DNA from: Treponema sp. | GTDB lineage: Bacteria; Spirochaetota; Spirochaetia; Treponematales; Breznakiellaceae | Reading direction: 5' to 3' | DNA length: 19,327 bases | Assembly: GCA_031277045.1 (NCBI GenBank) | Contig: JAISLX010000067.1 | Coordinates: 1-19,327, forward strand | Shown here: positions 1 through 7,748 of the stretch, piece after piece | How positions within the stretch are numbered: the first letter of the stretch is position 1 | Layout of the letters: every line of letters begins with the position of its first letter | Made by a program: the position numbers and the translations under genes | Notes under the pieces: model-generated | The model's input: the letters and a program-made list of their open reading frames with translations, nothing else | What the model was told of the DNA's origin: nothing | The model's database searches: none

Positions 1-1383
1 CTATTCCCCGTCCCCCACGGGGGCGCCGAGGCGGCCCCGGTACAGTTCCTTGGGGTACACCGTCAGGCCCAGCCGCTTTTCCAGCCGGGCCAGGAGCCGC
101 ATTTCCTCCCCGTCCCCGATGCTTACCATGATCCCCCGCTTCCCTGCCCGGCCGGTGCGGCCCGCCCGGTGGATGTAGGATTCCTCATCCGGCACGTCCA
201 GGGCGATGACATGGGTGATCCCCGGAATGTCCAGGCCCCGGGCCGCCAGGTCGCTGGACGCCAGCACAGTTATTTTTCCCGAACGGAAACCGGCCACCGC
301 GTCCCGGCGGCGGTTTTTGTCCATACCGCCGTACAGGGCGGCGGCGGGAAGATGGCCGAGCCGGGCAACGATCTTCGCCGCGTCCCAGGAGCGGCCGGTA
401 AAGACCAGGGCCTTTTTGGGCTTTACCGCCGCCAGGAAGGAACGCAGGGTGTCGATTTTCCGCCGGCCTTCGCTCCAGATGGCCCAGTGCTGGATTCGTT
501 CCCGGAGTATCTCCTGCTCGGCGGTCTCGATGATCCTTACGCCGCCGCCCATCAAACGGAACAGCGGGTCCTGTTCCTTCACGGCCAGGGTGGCCGAACA
601 GGCGGCGCACAGCAGGCCGCTTTCATTTGGATTTGGGTTTAGATTCGGCGGCCCGGCGGCGGTCCCGGCGTCTGGGCCTTCGCCGGCCCCTGGGCCGTCT
701 CCGGCTTTTGGGCCCCTGCCGGCCTTCGCCGCCCTGGCGATATGCTCCCAGAGTTCCAGGGTCTCCCCCCGCAGGTCCTCCGCCATAAGCCGGTCCCCCT
801 CGTCAAAGACCAGGGAGCGCAGATTCCCAAGTTTGAGTTTCCCCATCTTGGAGAGGAGGAGGATCCTTCCGGGGTTCCCCACCGCCGCCAGGGGCCGGTC
901 CCTTTTTAAGGCGTCAATCTGGCGGCTCAGGTTCCCCGCCCCGGTGAGGAGGCTTACCTTGCGGGGGAAAAAAGGAGGGGGGCCCCCGTCCGGGACGGCC
1001 GCCTCCGTCCCACCGGCTTCGCCTTCGTTTTTGCCTTCACCTGCCCCATCGCTTTTCCCGCCGCCCCGGCCTTCGGCTAAAAGGAATTCCGCCTCGTTCC
1101 GGATCTGGGCGCAGAGCTCGTAGGTGGGGGAAAGGATCAGCAGGGCGGGGCCGCTTCCCTTGGGCGGGGGATTCAGCCAAAGCCGCTGCAGCAGGGGGAT
1201 AAGGTAGGCGAAGGTCTTCCCCGTCCCGGTGGCGGAACGGAAAATCACGGGCCGGCCGGCCAGGAGTTCGGGTATGACCTTCCGCTGAATATCGGTGGGC
1301 CGGTGAATGTTCCGGTCCCCCAGGCGGGCGGAAAAATAGGGCCGGAGATCCAGGGCCGCGAAAGAACTATCCGCCATATCCAC
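1..1383 (-). CDS. DEAD-box-type ATP-dependent RNA helicase
   Basis: A 460-residue superfamily 2 helicase, expected to unwind or remodel RNA using ATP in the cytoplasm. Visible motifs in order: a Q-motif-like segment (about 20-35), Walker A ATGTGKT (51-57), motif Ia PTYELCAQ (86-93), GNPGR (169-173, usually TPGR), Walker B as DEGD (194-197) instead of DEAD, SAT (263-265), then the second RecA domain with LVFTG, ARGLD (381-385) and motif VI HRAGRTGR (405-412). Two Gly/Pro/Ala/Glu-rich insertions (about 105-139 and 219-255) make the first RecA domain longer than usual. The stop is at the first three bases of the window, so the gene is complete. The start is GTG at 1383; an ATG two codons in (1377) is the alternative and neither has a clear ribosome binding site. 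It follows the glycosyltransferase by 9 bases and is probably co-transcribed. The exact RNA target or subfamily (RhlE, CsdA and so on) cannot be assigned. Confidence 0.93.
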   Translation of the reverse strand: MDMADSSFAALDLRPYFSARLGDRNIHRPTDIQRKVIPELLAGRPVIFRSATGTGKTFAYLIPLLQRLWLNPPPKGSGPALLILSPTYELCAQIRNEAEFLLAEGRGGGKSDGAGEGKNEGEAGGTEAAVPDGGPPPFFPRKVSLLTGAGNLSRQIDALKRDRPLAAVGNPGRILLLSKMGKLKLGNLRSLVFDEGDRLMAEDLRGETLELWEHIARAAKAGRGPKAGDGPGAGEGPDAGTAAGPPNLNPNPNESGLLCAACSATLAVKEQDPLFRLMGGGVRIIETAEQEILRERIQHWAIWSEGRRKIDTLRSFLAAVKPKKALVFTGRSWDAAKIVARLGHLPAAALYGGMDKNRRRDAVAGFRSGKITVLASSDLAARGLDIPGITHVIALDVPDEESYIHRAGRTGRAGKRGIMVSIGDGEEMRLLARLEKRLGLTVYPKELYRGRLGAPVGDGE

Positions 1384-1392
1384 CGCCGGGGC

Positions 1393-2547
1393 CTATTTTT
1401 TACGGAATTCTTCGTAGACGGCGATCATGCCGTCGATAAACCGGTCCACCGAGTAGTTCCGGGAGAGTTCCTCGGAACGGCCGCCCATCCGCCGCCGGGC
1501 CTCCCGGTCATCCAAAACCTCGATGGCCTTTTCCCATAGCATCCGGTCGTCCTCCACCGCCCAGCCGTTTTCCCCGTTAACAACCATGCCGGTAATGCTC
1601 AGGTCCGCCGCGGCGATAATGGGCAGCCCCGACGCCATGGCCTCGATAAAAGTAACCGGATGGACCTCGCTGTGGGAGGCGCTCATAAACAGATCCGCCG
1701 CCGCGTACATCCGGCTGATCTCATCGGGCCAGTGGAGGTAGCCGGTAAAAATCAGGGAATCGCCGATCCCCAATTCCTGGCCGTATGATTGCAGGGCCCG
1801 GCGGTCGGGGCCGTCCCCCACAATGACAAGTTTTGCCCGGAGGCGGCGGGAGCGGATCTTCTGGAAATTATCCAGCAGGGTATCGATGTTTTTTTCAGTC
1901 CCCAGGCGGCCCACAAAGACGATGAGTTCGTCATCCAAGGCAATGCCAAAACGCCGCCGCATATCCTGGGCGTTTCGGCGGAGCTCGTCGGAACGGTCAT
2001 AAAAATACGAAAGATCGATCCCGTTGGGAACGACTCTCACGGGCTTGCCGAATTTCGCGCCCTCCAGATAATTTTTTATTTTCAGCGAAGGGGCCACGAT
2101 GCAGACCTGGCTGCGGAACATGGTTTTTAACACCCAGGAAAAATGTTTTTTTAGAAACGGCTCCAACAGAAGGGTGTAGTAAAGGTAATCCTGGTAGTAG
2201 GTGTGGAGGGTATGGATGGAGGGGATGTTCAGTTTCCTGCTTACCGCCCGGGAAGCGATATGGAGGCTGAATTCCGTATGGGTGTGGATAATATCCAGAT
2301 TAAAGGGCCGCACCATATCAATGACCTGTTTTTCGATAAAAAAACCAATCCGGTGCTGGGGCTCGGAGGGAAATTGAATGGATTTGATGCGGAAAACATT
2401 TTCCTCGGGGACCGCCTTGGGATGCTCGACGGTAAAAACATAGGGCCGGTGGCCCCGTTTTTCCAATTCGTTTTTCAATGTCCTTACCACGGTGACCACC
2501 CCGTTTACCTGGGGGGTATAACAATCACTAAAAATACCGATATTCAT
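1393..2547 (-). CDS. GT4-family glycosyltransferase, diacylglycerol glucosyltransferase-like
   Basis: A 384-residue GT-B fold glycosyltransferase of family 4. The N-terminus ([18 protein letters not shown]) and the [10 protein letters not shown] and [11 protein letters not shown] segments (about 88-124) resemble enzymes that transfer glucose or galactose to diacylglycerol in membrane glycolipid synthesis, but the acceptor is not provable from sequence. The C-terminal donor-binding domain has VGRLGTEKN (212-220) and the retaining-enzyme E-x7-E motif (Glu294 and Glu302), followed by a GLP segment. There is no signal peptide; such enzymes sit at the inner face of the cytoplasmic membrane. ATG start, with AGGGA five bases upstream. 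It is the first gene of a two-gene minus-strand unit with the helicase and is divergent from the symporter. A phosphatidylinositol mannosyltransferase-like role is a less likely alternative. Confidence 0.9.
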   Translation of the reverse strand: MNIGIFSDCYTPQVNGVVTVVRTLKNELEKRGHRPYVFTVEHPKAVPEENVFRIKSIQFPSEPQHRIGFFIEKQVIDMVRPFNLDIIHTHTEFSLHIASRAVSRKLNIPSIHTLHTYYQDYLYYTLLLEPFLKKHFSWVLKTMFRSQVCIVAPSLKIKNYLEGAKFGKPVRVVPNGIDLSYFYDRSDELRRNAQDMRRRFGIALDDELIVFVGRLGTEKNIDTLLDNFQKIRSRRLRAKLVIVGDGPDRRALQSYGQELGIGDSLIFTGYLHWPDEISRMYAAADLFMSASHSEVHPVTFIEAMASGLPIIAAADLSITGMVVNGENGWAVEDDRMLWEKAIEVLDDREARRRMGGRSEELSRNYSVDRFIDGMIAVYEEFRKK

Positions 2548-2595
2548 CTAATTCCCTAAGTTCCCTTGATTTCCTGCCCCGCCGCCACAAAAAGA

Positions 2596-2624
2596 ATTTG
2601 TCACCGGCGCGGCCGCAATGTCAA
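2596..2624 (-). promoter_or_regulatory. Possible sigma-70-type promoter for the glycosyltransferase
   Basis: On the minus strand a perfect TTGACA (2624 down to 2619) is followed after 17 bases by ACAAAT (2601-2596), a poor -10 box with 3 of 6 consensus bases. It lies about 50 bases before the glycosyltransferase start in the 220-base divergent gap. The weak -10 makes this tentative. I saw no convincing promoter for the symporter on the other strand. Confidence 0.3.
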
Positions 2625-2767
2625 CGCGCTTTATAAGTATACGCTTTGGCGGGGAAAATGTGAAGGGAAAATTTCCGGGGAAACCGCCGCGCCCGTATCT
2701 GGCGTAAAAGCCCCAATACCGGTAACATTGCCCTAAATGTATCCAAAACCATACAAAGGATCGCAGC

Positions 2768-4234
2768 ATGAACATCGGCATTGTCTTTCTGGCGGTTTTC
2801 TTAGCCGTTATGACCGGGGTCGGAATCTGGGGGATGAAAAAAACCAAGACCCTGGGGGATTTTTTCCTGGGGGGCCGCAGCCTGGGCCCCTGGGTCTCCG
2901 CGACGGCCTACGGAACCTCCTACTTTTCCGCGGTGATCTTCATCGGTTTTGCCGGAACCCAGGGCTGGCAGTTCGGCCTTAACGCCCTGTGGATTGCCCT
3001 GGGGAACGCCCTTATCGGGGCGGGGGCGGCCTGGCTGGTCCTGGCCCGCAGGACCCGGCGGATGACCCAGAACCTGGATACCATGACCATGCCGGAATTC
3101 CTCCAGGAACGCTACGGCGCCAGGCACCTGAAACCCGTGGCCGCCAGCGTGATCTTCTTCTTCCTCCTCCCCTACTCCGCATCGGTCTTCAAGGGGCTGG
3201 GGCACCTGTTTGAAAAGGTCTTCGGCATCCCCTACGACATCGCCCTCCTCGTCATGATCGCCTTTACCGGGGTGTACCTGATCCTGGGCGGCTACTTCGC
3301 CATCGCAATCACCGATTTTATCCAGGGGATCATCATGTTCTTCGGCGCGGCGGTAATGGTGCTGGTTCTCTCCGGCCAGGGGGGCGGTTATTTTGAAATG
3401 ATGGGAAAGGCGGCGGAACAATACGGCGTCCATATCCCCCCGGGACAGCGGCCTTCGTTCATCACGATTTTTTCCCTGGTCTTTATGACCAGCTTCGGGA
3501 CCTGGGGGCTCCCCCAGATGACGCAGAAGTTCTACGCTATCAAAAACGAGCAGGTGATCAAACGGGCCGCCCTGGTAACCACGGTTTTTGCCCTGATGAT
3601 CGGTTTCGCGGCCTATTCCACCGGGGCCTTTTCCCATGTGTTCTTCGATCCCGGCTCGCTGCCGAAAAACGCCGCCGGGGCCATCCAGTACGATTTGATC
3701 GTCCCCACCCTGCTTACCGGTCACCTGCCCCAGGTTCTCCTGGCCCTGATTCTCCTTTTGGTTCTTTCCGCGTCCATGTCTACCCTGTCGTCCCTGGTGC
3801 TGGTTTCTTCTTCCTCGGTGGCCATCGATCTGTACCCCTCCCGGATCGATGAAAAAACCGGCAAGGACCGGTCCGTAGCGATGATGCGTTTCCTGTCCGC
3901 CATTTTTATTATTGTTTCGTATTTTATTTCCCGTTTTCAGATTAGTATTATTGTGTACCTTATGTCCCTTAGCTGGGGGGTTGTCTCCGGTTCCTTCGCC
4001 GCGCCCTACATCCTGGGCCTTTACAGCAAAAGGGTCACCAAGGCCGGGGCCTACGCGGGGCTCCTGACCGGAATTACCCTGATGATCATCCTGTTTTTTG
4101 CCCTGGGTTCCAGCAATTCCCCGCTGGCGGCCAGCATCGCCATTATCGTCCCCTTCGCCGTGGTGCCCCTGGTTTCGCATTTTACGCGGCCCCCGGCGCG
4201 GGAGCTTTTGGACAAGGCGTTCCAGGGGGTTTAG
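2768..4234 (+). CDS. Sodium:solute symporter family transporter
   Basis: A 488-residue multi-pass inner-membrane protein of the SSS family (PutP/PanF/SGLT type), importing a small solute with Na+. Hydrophobic segments occur along its whole length, consistent with 12-13 transmembrane helices. After the first helix comes the family signature GGRSLGPWVSATAYGTSYFSA, and near the middle of the second half SMSTLSSLVLVSSSSVAIDL, which aligns by eye with the PutP segment containing the Ser/Thr residues of the Na2 sodium site. The substrate cannot be read from sequence; proline, pantothenate and others are possible. ATG start with AGGA eight bases upstream. It stands alone, divergent from the glycosyltransferase and separated by 108 bases from the Uma2 gene. 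Confidence 0.93.
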   Translation: MNIGIVFLAVFLAVMTGVGIWGMKKTKTLGDFFLGGRSLGPWVSATAYGTSYFSAVIFIGFAGTQGWQFGLNALWIALGNALIGAGAAWLVLARRTRRMTQNLDTMTMPEFLQERYGARHLKPVAASVIFFFLLPYSASVFKGLGHLFEKVFGIPYDIALLVMIAFTGVYLILGGYFAIAITDFIQGIIMFFGAAVMVLVLSGQGGGYFEMMGKAAEQYGVHIPPGQRPSFITIFSLVFMTSFGTWGLPQMTQKFYAIKNEQVIKRAALVTTVFALMIGFAAYSTGAFSHVFFDPGSLPKNAAGAIQYDLIVPTLLTGHLPQVLLALILLLVLSASMSTLSSLVLVSSSSVAIDLYPSRIDEKTGKDRSVAMMRFLSAIFIIVSYFISRFQISIIVYLMSLSWGVVSGSFAAPYILGLYSKRVTKAGAYAGLLTGITLMIILFFALGSSNSPLAASIAIIVPFAVVPLVSHFTRPPARELLDKAFQGV

Positions 4235-4255
4235 CGGGGCCCGTTGTTTCCCCGG

Positions 4256-4314
4256 AACCGCGAAACGATACTTTTTAAGCGGTTGTTGTTCGGAAACTTC
4301 AGTTTTTGAACAAC
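4256..4314 (+). repeat. Two adjacent inverted repeats between the symporter and Uma2 genes
   Basis: The first is a 6-base perfect inverted repeat, AACCGC (4256-4261) and GCGGTT (4279-4284). The second, immediately adjacent, is a 30-base hairpin (4285-4314): a 7-base outer stem GTTGTTC/GAACAAC, two G-U wobble pairs, then AAAC/GTTT around a TTCA tetraloop, 13 pairs in all. No T-run follows, so a simple intrinsic terminator is not supported. It may be a processing site, or an mRNA element insulating the symporter from the downstream operon. Confidence 0.55.
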
Positions 4315-4342
4315 CCTGCTATGACAACGAAAGGAGATCCGC

Positions 4343-4936
4343 ATGTCAACAGTCTATGAAAAAAACGACACGGCCCGTTACACCTACGCCGATTACCTTG
4401 TCTGGGATACGGAGGAGCGTTACGAGCTTCTGGACGGGGAAGCCTATATGTTGTCCGCCCCCACGGTGACGCACCAGGCCGTCAGCAGGGAACTAATCGG
4501 GCAGTTTGGAAATTTTCTAAAAGGGAAGTCCTGCCAGGTCTTCGCGGCCCCCTTCGACGTGCGGCTCTTCCCCAGGGAGGACGGCGGCGACGACACGGTT
4601 GTCCAGCCGGACCTGCTGGTCGTCTGCGATAAATCCAAGATCGCCGACAACCGGGCCTGCCGGGGGGCCCCGGACCTGGTCATCGAGATCCTCTCCCCCT
4701 CAAACGACGGTCCCGCCATGTTTTTAAAGTACAACAGGTACCTCACGGCGGGAGTCCGGGAATACTGGGTGATCAGCCCGGAGACCAGGGAAATCCAGGT
4801 CCATATTCTGGACCGGGGGGACGAAAACATATCGAACCGCTATATTTCCACCCTGTATACCGGAGCGGCGGCGCTGGGCGTTTCGGTCCTCCCCGGCCTG
4901 AACGTCGACTTTAATACAATTTGGAGCGAACTGTGA
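4343..4936 (+). CDS. Uma2 family (DUF820) PD-(D/E)XK nuclease-fold protein
   Basis: A 197-residue protein of the Uma2/DUF820 family, a PD-(D/E)XK nuclease fold of mostly unknown role that is especially expanded in cyanobacteria. The family pattern is clear: a YELLDGE segment (27-33), VVQPDLLVV with the putative catalytic Asp90, DLVIEILSPS with Glu115, and a KYNRYLTAGVREYWVI segment (129-144) matching the usual K-x3-Y-x2-aGV-EYW region. Length is typical. ATG start with a strong AGGAG. Its last codons overlap the iorA start (GTGA, 4 bases), implying translational coupling with a metabolic operon, which is unusual for this family. No partner restriction or toxin gene is visible. Family assignment is firm; function is unknown. 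Confidence 0.88.
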   Translation: MSTVYEKNDTARYTYADYLVWDTEERYELLDGEAYMLSAPTVTHQAVSRELIGQFGNFLKGKSCQVFAAPFDVRLFPREDGGDDTVVQPDLLVVCDKSKIADNRACRGAPDLVIEILSPSNDGPAMFLKYNRYLTAGVREYWVISPETREIQVHILDRGDENISNRYISTLYTGAAALGVSVLPGLNVDFNTIWSEL

Positions 4937-6633
4937 GCGAAAACCCGGATGCAAAGCAGGCGGCCCTGCTGGGGGACGAGGCGGCGGCCCTGGGGGCCGT
5001 CCACGCGGGCCTAAGCGGGGCTTACGGCTACCCCGGCACCCCGTCCACGGAAATCCTAGAGTACCTGATAGATGCGGCGGAACAGGGGGCCTTCCGGGCC
5101 TCCTGGTGTGGCAACGAAATGACCGCCCTGGAGGCGGCCCTGGGGGCCTCCTTCGCCGGCGGGCGGGCCCTGGTCACGATGAAACATGTGGGCCTTAATG
5201 TGGCGGCGGACCCCTTTATCAACGGCAGCCTCCTGGGGATCAAGGGGGGCCTGGTGCTGGCGGTGGCCGACGATCCGGGGATGCACAGTTCCCAGAACGA
5301 GCAGGATTCCCGCTTTTACGCCGCGTTCGCCATGATCCCCTGCCTGGAACCCCGGAGCCAGCAGGAGGCCTACGACATGGCCAGGGAGGCCTTTGACATC
5401 TCCGAAGCCTTCCGGACCCCCGTGCTGCTGCGGATGGTGACCCGCCTTTCCCACGCCCGATCGGCGGTGGCGCTGCGGGACGCCCGCCCCCAGAATCCCC
5501 CTGCCAAATGCGAGGAAAAGACCCGGTGGATGCTTCTGCCGGTCCATGCCCGCCGGAACTACGGCTCCCTTATCGAGCGGCAGGGGGAAATGCTGGCCTG
5601 GTCCGCCGCCCATCCGGCAAACAAACTCGAACTGGACGATCCCCCCGGCCTTTTGAAGCGGGACCGGAGTTTCGCGGTCATCACCAGCGGCCTGGGGGGG
5701 AACTACTACGAGGAAAACCTGGAAGACCTTATCCGCCGGCGGGGCTCGGTTCCCGCCCGGCTTCACATCGGGGCCTACCCCCTGCCCGTTGAATCGATAC
5801 GGCGACTCTGCGCCGGGGCTGAACAGGTCCTGGTTATCGAAGAGGGCCAGCCCCTTATCGAAGAAAGTCTGCGGGGCGTTCTGGCCCAGCCTATTCAGAT
5901 CCACGGCAAGCTGGACGGCACGGCCCCCCGGACCGGGGAACTGGACCCGGACAACGTGCGCCGGGCCCTGGGCCTCCCCCCCCGGCCCAGCGTACTTGAC
6001 GCCGCAATAAACCTGCCCCCCCTCCCCGGACGGCCGCCCCAGCTCTGCGCCGGATGCCCCCACGGGGACAGCTACGCCGCAATCAACCGGGCCGTGGCGG
6101 AACTGGACCCCCGGCCCGGCCACCCGGACGTGGCGGTCTGCGCCGACATCGGCTGTTACTCCCTGGGCGCAAGCCCGCCCTGGGAGGCGATAGAGACCAT
6201 CGTCTGCATGGGGGCCTCCGTAGGCATGGCGCGGGGCGCCGCAGAGGCGGGCATTCCCTACGCGCTGGCCGTCATCGGGGACTCCACGTTTATCCATTCG
6301 GGGATCGTCGGCCTTATCGACGCGGTAAACGCCGGCAGCCCCGTAACAATCTGCATCCTGGACAATTCCATCGTCGCCATGACCGGCTGCCAGCCCACCA
6401 TAGTCCCCTCCGGCAAACTGCGGGCCCTGATCCTGGGCTGCGGGATCGAGGCGGCCCACGTTCTGGAGCTTGAGGCGAAAAAGCAGCTTCTGGAGGAAAA
6501 CGCCGCCCGGCTCAAAGCGGAGATGGAGTACCGGGGGCCCTCGGTCGTGATTTTCCGCCGGGAGTGCCTGGAGGCGGCCCGGAAACGGCGGAAGCGGGAA
6601 ACGCAAACGCCGGAAGCGGGGGAAAATAAATGA
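4933..6633 (+). CDS. iorA: Indolepyruvate ferredoxin oxidoreductase alpha subunit, lacking a ferredoxin domain
   Basis: Large TPP-dependent subunit of indolepyruvate:ferredoxin oxidoreductase (arylpyruvate + CoA + oxidised ferredoxin to aryl-acetyl-CoA + CO2 + reduced ferredoxin), 566 residues. The N-terminal domain has GYPGTPSTEI (32-41), NEMTALEAALGASFAGGRAL and DDPGMHSSQNEQDSR. The C-terminal TPP domain has CAGCPHGDS (from 372), DIGCYSLG, GDSTFIHSGI (Asp450) and DNSIVAMTG (Asp477), the usual GDx...N TPP/Mg2+ arrangement. Archaeal IorA ends in a two-[4Fe-4S] ferredoxin domain; this one stops at VVIFRRECLEAARKRRKRE plus a short tail with no cysteine clusters. I chose GTG at 4933 (GGAG seven bases upstream, GTGA overlap with the Uma2 stop) over the in-frame TTG at 4921. 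The stop overlaps the iorB start as ATGA. Enzyme family is secure; direction in vivo (catabolism or reductive synthesis from aryl acids) is unknown. Confidence 0.93.
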   Translation: MSENPDAKQAALLGDEAAALGAVHAGLSGAYGYPGTPSTEILEYLIDAAEQGAFRASWCGNEMTALEAALGASFAGGRALVTMKHVGLNVAADPFINGSLLGIKGGLVLAVADDPGMHSSQNEQDSRFYAAFAMIPCLEPRSQQEAYDMAREAFDISEAFRTPVLLRMVTRLSHARSAVALRDARPQNPPAKCEEKTRWMLLPVHARRNYGSLIERQGEMLAWSAAHPANKLELDDPPGLLKRDRSFAVITSGLGGNYYEENLEDLIRRRGSVPARLHIGAYPLPVESIRRLCAGAEQVLVIEEGQPLIEESLRGVLAQPIQIHGKLDGTAPRTGELDPDNVRRALGLPPRPSVLDAAINLPPLPGRPPQLCAGCPHGDSYAAINRAVAELDPRPGHPDVAVCADIGCYSLGASPPWEAIETIVCMGASVGMARGAAEAGIPYALAVIGDSTFIHSGIVGLIDAVNAGSPVTICILDNSIVAMTGCQPTIVPSGKLRALILGCGIEAAHVLELEAKKQLLEENAARLKAEMEYRGPSVVIFRRECLEAARKRRKRETQTPEAGENK

Positions 6634-7202
6634 AAAACGACATCATCCTTGCCGGCGTGGGAGGCCAGGGGGTACTCTCCATCGCCGTGATCATCGCCCA
6701 GGCGGCGGTAACGGAAGGGCTGGCGGTGCGCCAGTCGGAGGTCCACGGCATGGCCCAGCGGGGGGGCGCGGTCCTGGCCCACCTCCGCATCGCCGGCAGC
6801 CCCATCGCCGGTGATCTGGTAAGCCGGGGCGGCGCGGACCTGATCATATCGATGGAACCCCTGGAAAGCCTCCGCTACGCCGAATGGCTCTCCCCCCAGG
6901 GCGCCCTGGTAAGCGCCGCCGAACCCTTTATCAACATCCCCAACTACCCGGCGCCGGACACGATTCTCGCCGCCATACGCCGCTTCCCCACGGCCCGGAT
7001 CGTGGAGGCCGCCGCCCTGGCCAAAGAGGCCGGACTCCCCCGCGCAACGAACATGGTCATGGTCGGGGCCGCCGCGCCCTTCCTCTCCATCGGGGCGGAC
7101 ATCCTGGAAGCCGCCGTGGGGGCCGCCTTCGCCGGGAAAGGAACGGAACTGGCCGAAGCCAACAAACGGGCCTTCCGCCTGGGCCTGGGGGCCGCGCAGT
7201 GA
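6630..7202 (+). CDS. iorB: Indolepyruvate ferredoxin oxidoreductase beta subunit
   Basis: A 190-residue small subunit of the same enzyme, matching the 2-oxoacid:acceptor oxidoreductase gamma/catalytic domain. The family pattern is plain: DIILAGVGGQGVLSIA at the N-terminus, then RQSEVHGMAQRGGAVLAHLRI, and NMVMVGAAAPFL later. Length is normal for stand-alone IorB. The ATG overlaps the iorA stop (ATGA), with a GGGGGA stretch about seven bases upstream, so both subunits should be made in stoichiometric amounts. It has no iron-sulfur motif either, so neither subunit in this operon carries a ferredoxin domain. Confidence 0.94.
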   Translation: MKNDIILAGVGGQGVLSIAVIIAQAAVTEGLAVRQSEVHGMAQRGGAVLAHLRIAGSPIAGDLVSRGGADLIISMEPLESLRYAEWLSPQGALVSAAEPFINIPNYPAPDTILAAIRRFPTARIVEAAALAKEAGLPRATNMVMVGAAAPFLSIGADILEAAVGAAFAGKGTELAEANKRAFRLGLGAAQ

Positions 7203-7245
7203 AAGACGCAAAAAACGGCGCAGTGAACGCCACGCGGGATAACAC

Positions 7246-7716
7246 ATGATAGAAGCGGTGCGGACCTATTTGAAACGCTGGAACCGGGACGCCGGCATCA
7301 TCGAGTTTGACATCTCTACCGCCACGGTGGCGGAAGCGGCGGCGGCGCTGGGGGTCATTCCCGCCCGGATAGCGAAAACCATTTCCCTCCGCGCCGGAGA
7401 AGGCGCGATGGTCATCGTAACCGCCGGGGACATGAAGCTGGACAACCGCAAGTACAAAGACAAATTCGGCTTTAAGGCAAAAATGCTCGGCCCCGAAGAA
7501 GTCCTGGCATACACCGGCCATCCGGTGGGCGGCGTCTGCCCCTTCGCCCTGCCGGCGGGCATCTCCGTGTACCTGGACGTTTCGATGCGCCGTTTTGACA
7601 CCGTGTTCCCCGCCTGCGGCAGCGCCAACTCCGCCATCGAACTGACCCTGGAAGAACTGCGCGAATACTCAGGCGCCGGGGAATGGATCGACGTCTGCCG
7701 CGCCCCGGAGACTTGA
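7246..7716 (+). CDS. YbaK/ProX-type aminoacyl-tRNA deacylase
   Basis: A 156-residue YbaK/aminoacyl-tRNA editing-domain protein, which hydrolyses mischarged tRNA (for example Cys- or Ala-tRNA(Pro)) in trans. Diagnostic segments are RIAKTISL with the conserved Lys (about residue 44), GHPVGGVCPFAL (about 85-96) and the C-terminal ACGSANSAIELT. Length is typical of stand-alone YbaK/EbsC proteins. The start ATG lies 43 bases after iorB and has no good Shine-Dalgarno sequence, so it may depend on read-through from the ior genes. The exact mischarged substrate cannot be told from sequence. Its last codons overlap a candidate promoter for the rpsF operon. Confidence 0.9.
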   Translation: MIEAVRTYLKRWNRDAGIIEFDISTATVAEAAAALGVIPARIAKTISLRAGEGAMVIVTAGDMKLDNRKYKDKFGFKAKMLGPEEVLAYTGHPVGGVCPFALPAGISVYLDVSMRRFDTVFPACGSANSAIELTLEELREYSGAGEWIDVCRAPET

Positions 7717-7741
7717 TCGGGGACCAGCTTATCATCATAAT
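7713..7741 (+). promoter_or_regulatory. Candidate sigma-70 promoter of the rpsF operon
   Basis: TTGATC (7713-7718), a 17-base spacer, then CATAAT (7736-7741): 4 of 6 and 5 of 6 consensus bases at the ideal spacing. The -35 box overlaps the TGA stop of the YbaK gene. Transcription would begin near 7748 and give a leader of about 190 bases before rpsF. Inferred by eye only. Confidence 0.5.
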
Positions 7742-7748
7742 GGTGTCT

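Noticed and set aside
650..740. Short repeated units that resemble a repeat array
   Set aside because: The 12-base units are degenerate, GC-rich and in frame with the helicase; there are no spacers, so it is not a CRISPR array.
206..1123. 305-codon plus-strand frame
   Set aside because: Antisense to the helicase; the Pro/Ser/Ala-rich translation mirrors the low-complexity insertions.
2620..2645. Possible -10 box TATAAG for the symporter
   Set aside because: No -35 hexamer at acceptable spacing on the plus strand, and the distance to the start codon is over 120 bases.
2801..4180. 459-codon open frame on the minus strand
   Set aside because: It lies wholly antisense to the well-supported sodium:solute symporter; its Gly/Asp/His/Gln-rich translation is typical of a GC-rich shadow frame.
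5056..6606. 516-codon open frame on the minus strand
   Set aside because: Antisense to iorA, with no recognisable domain and a composition (Gly, Pro, Ala, Val) expected of a codon-shadow; iorA has full family motifs.
6258..7247. 329-codon minus-strand frame across iorA/iorB
   Set aside because: Antisense to two genes with clear motifs and ATGA coupling; no domain visible.
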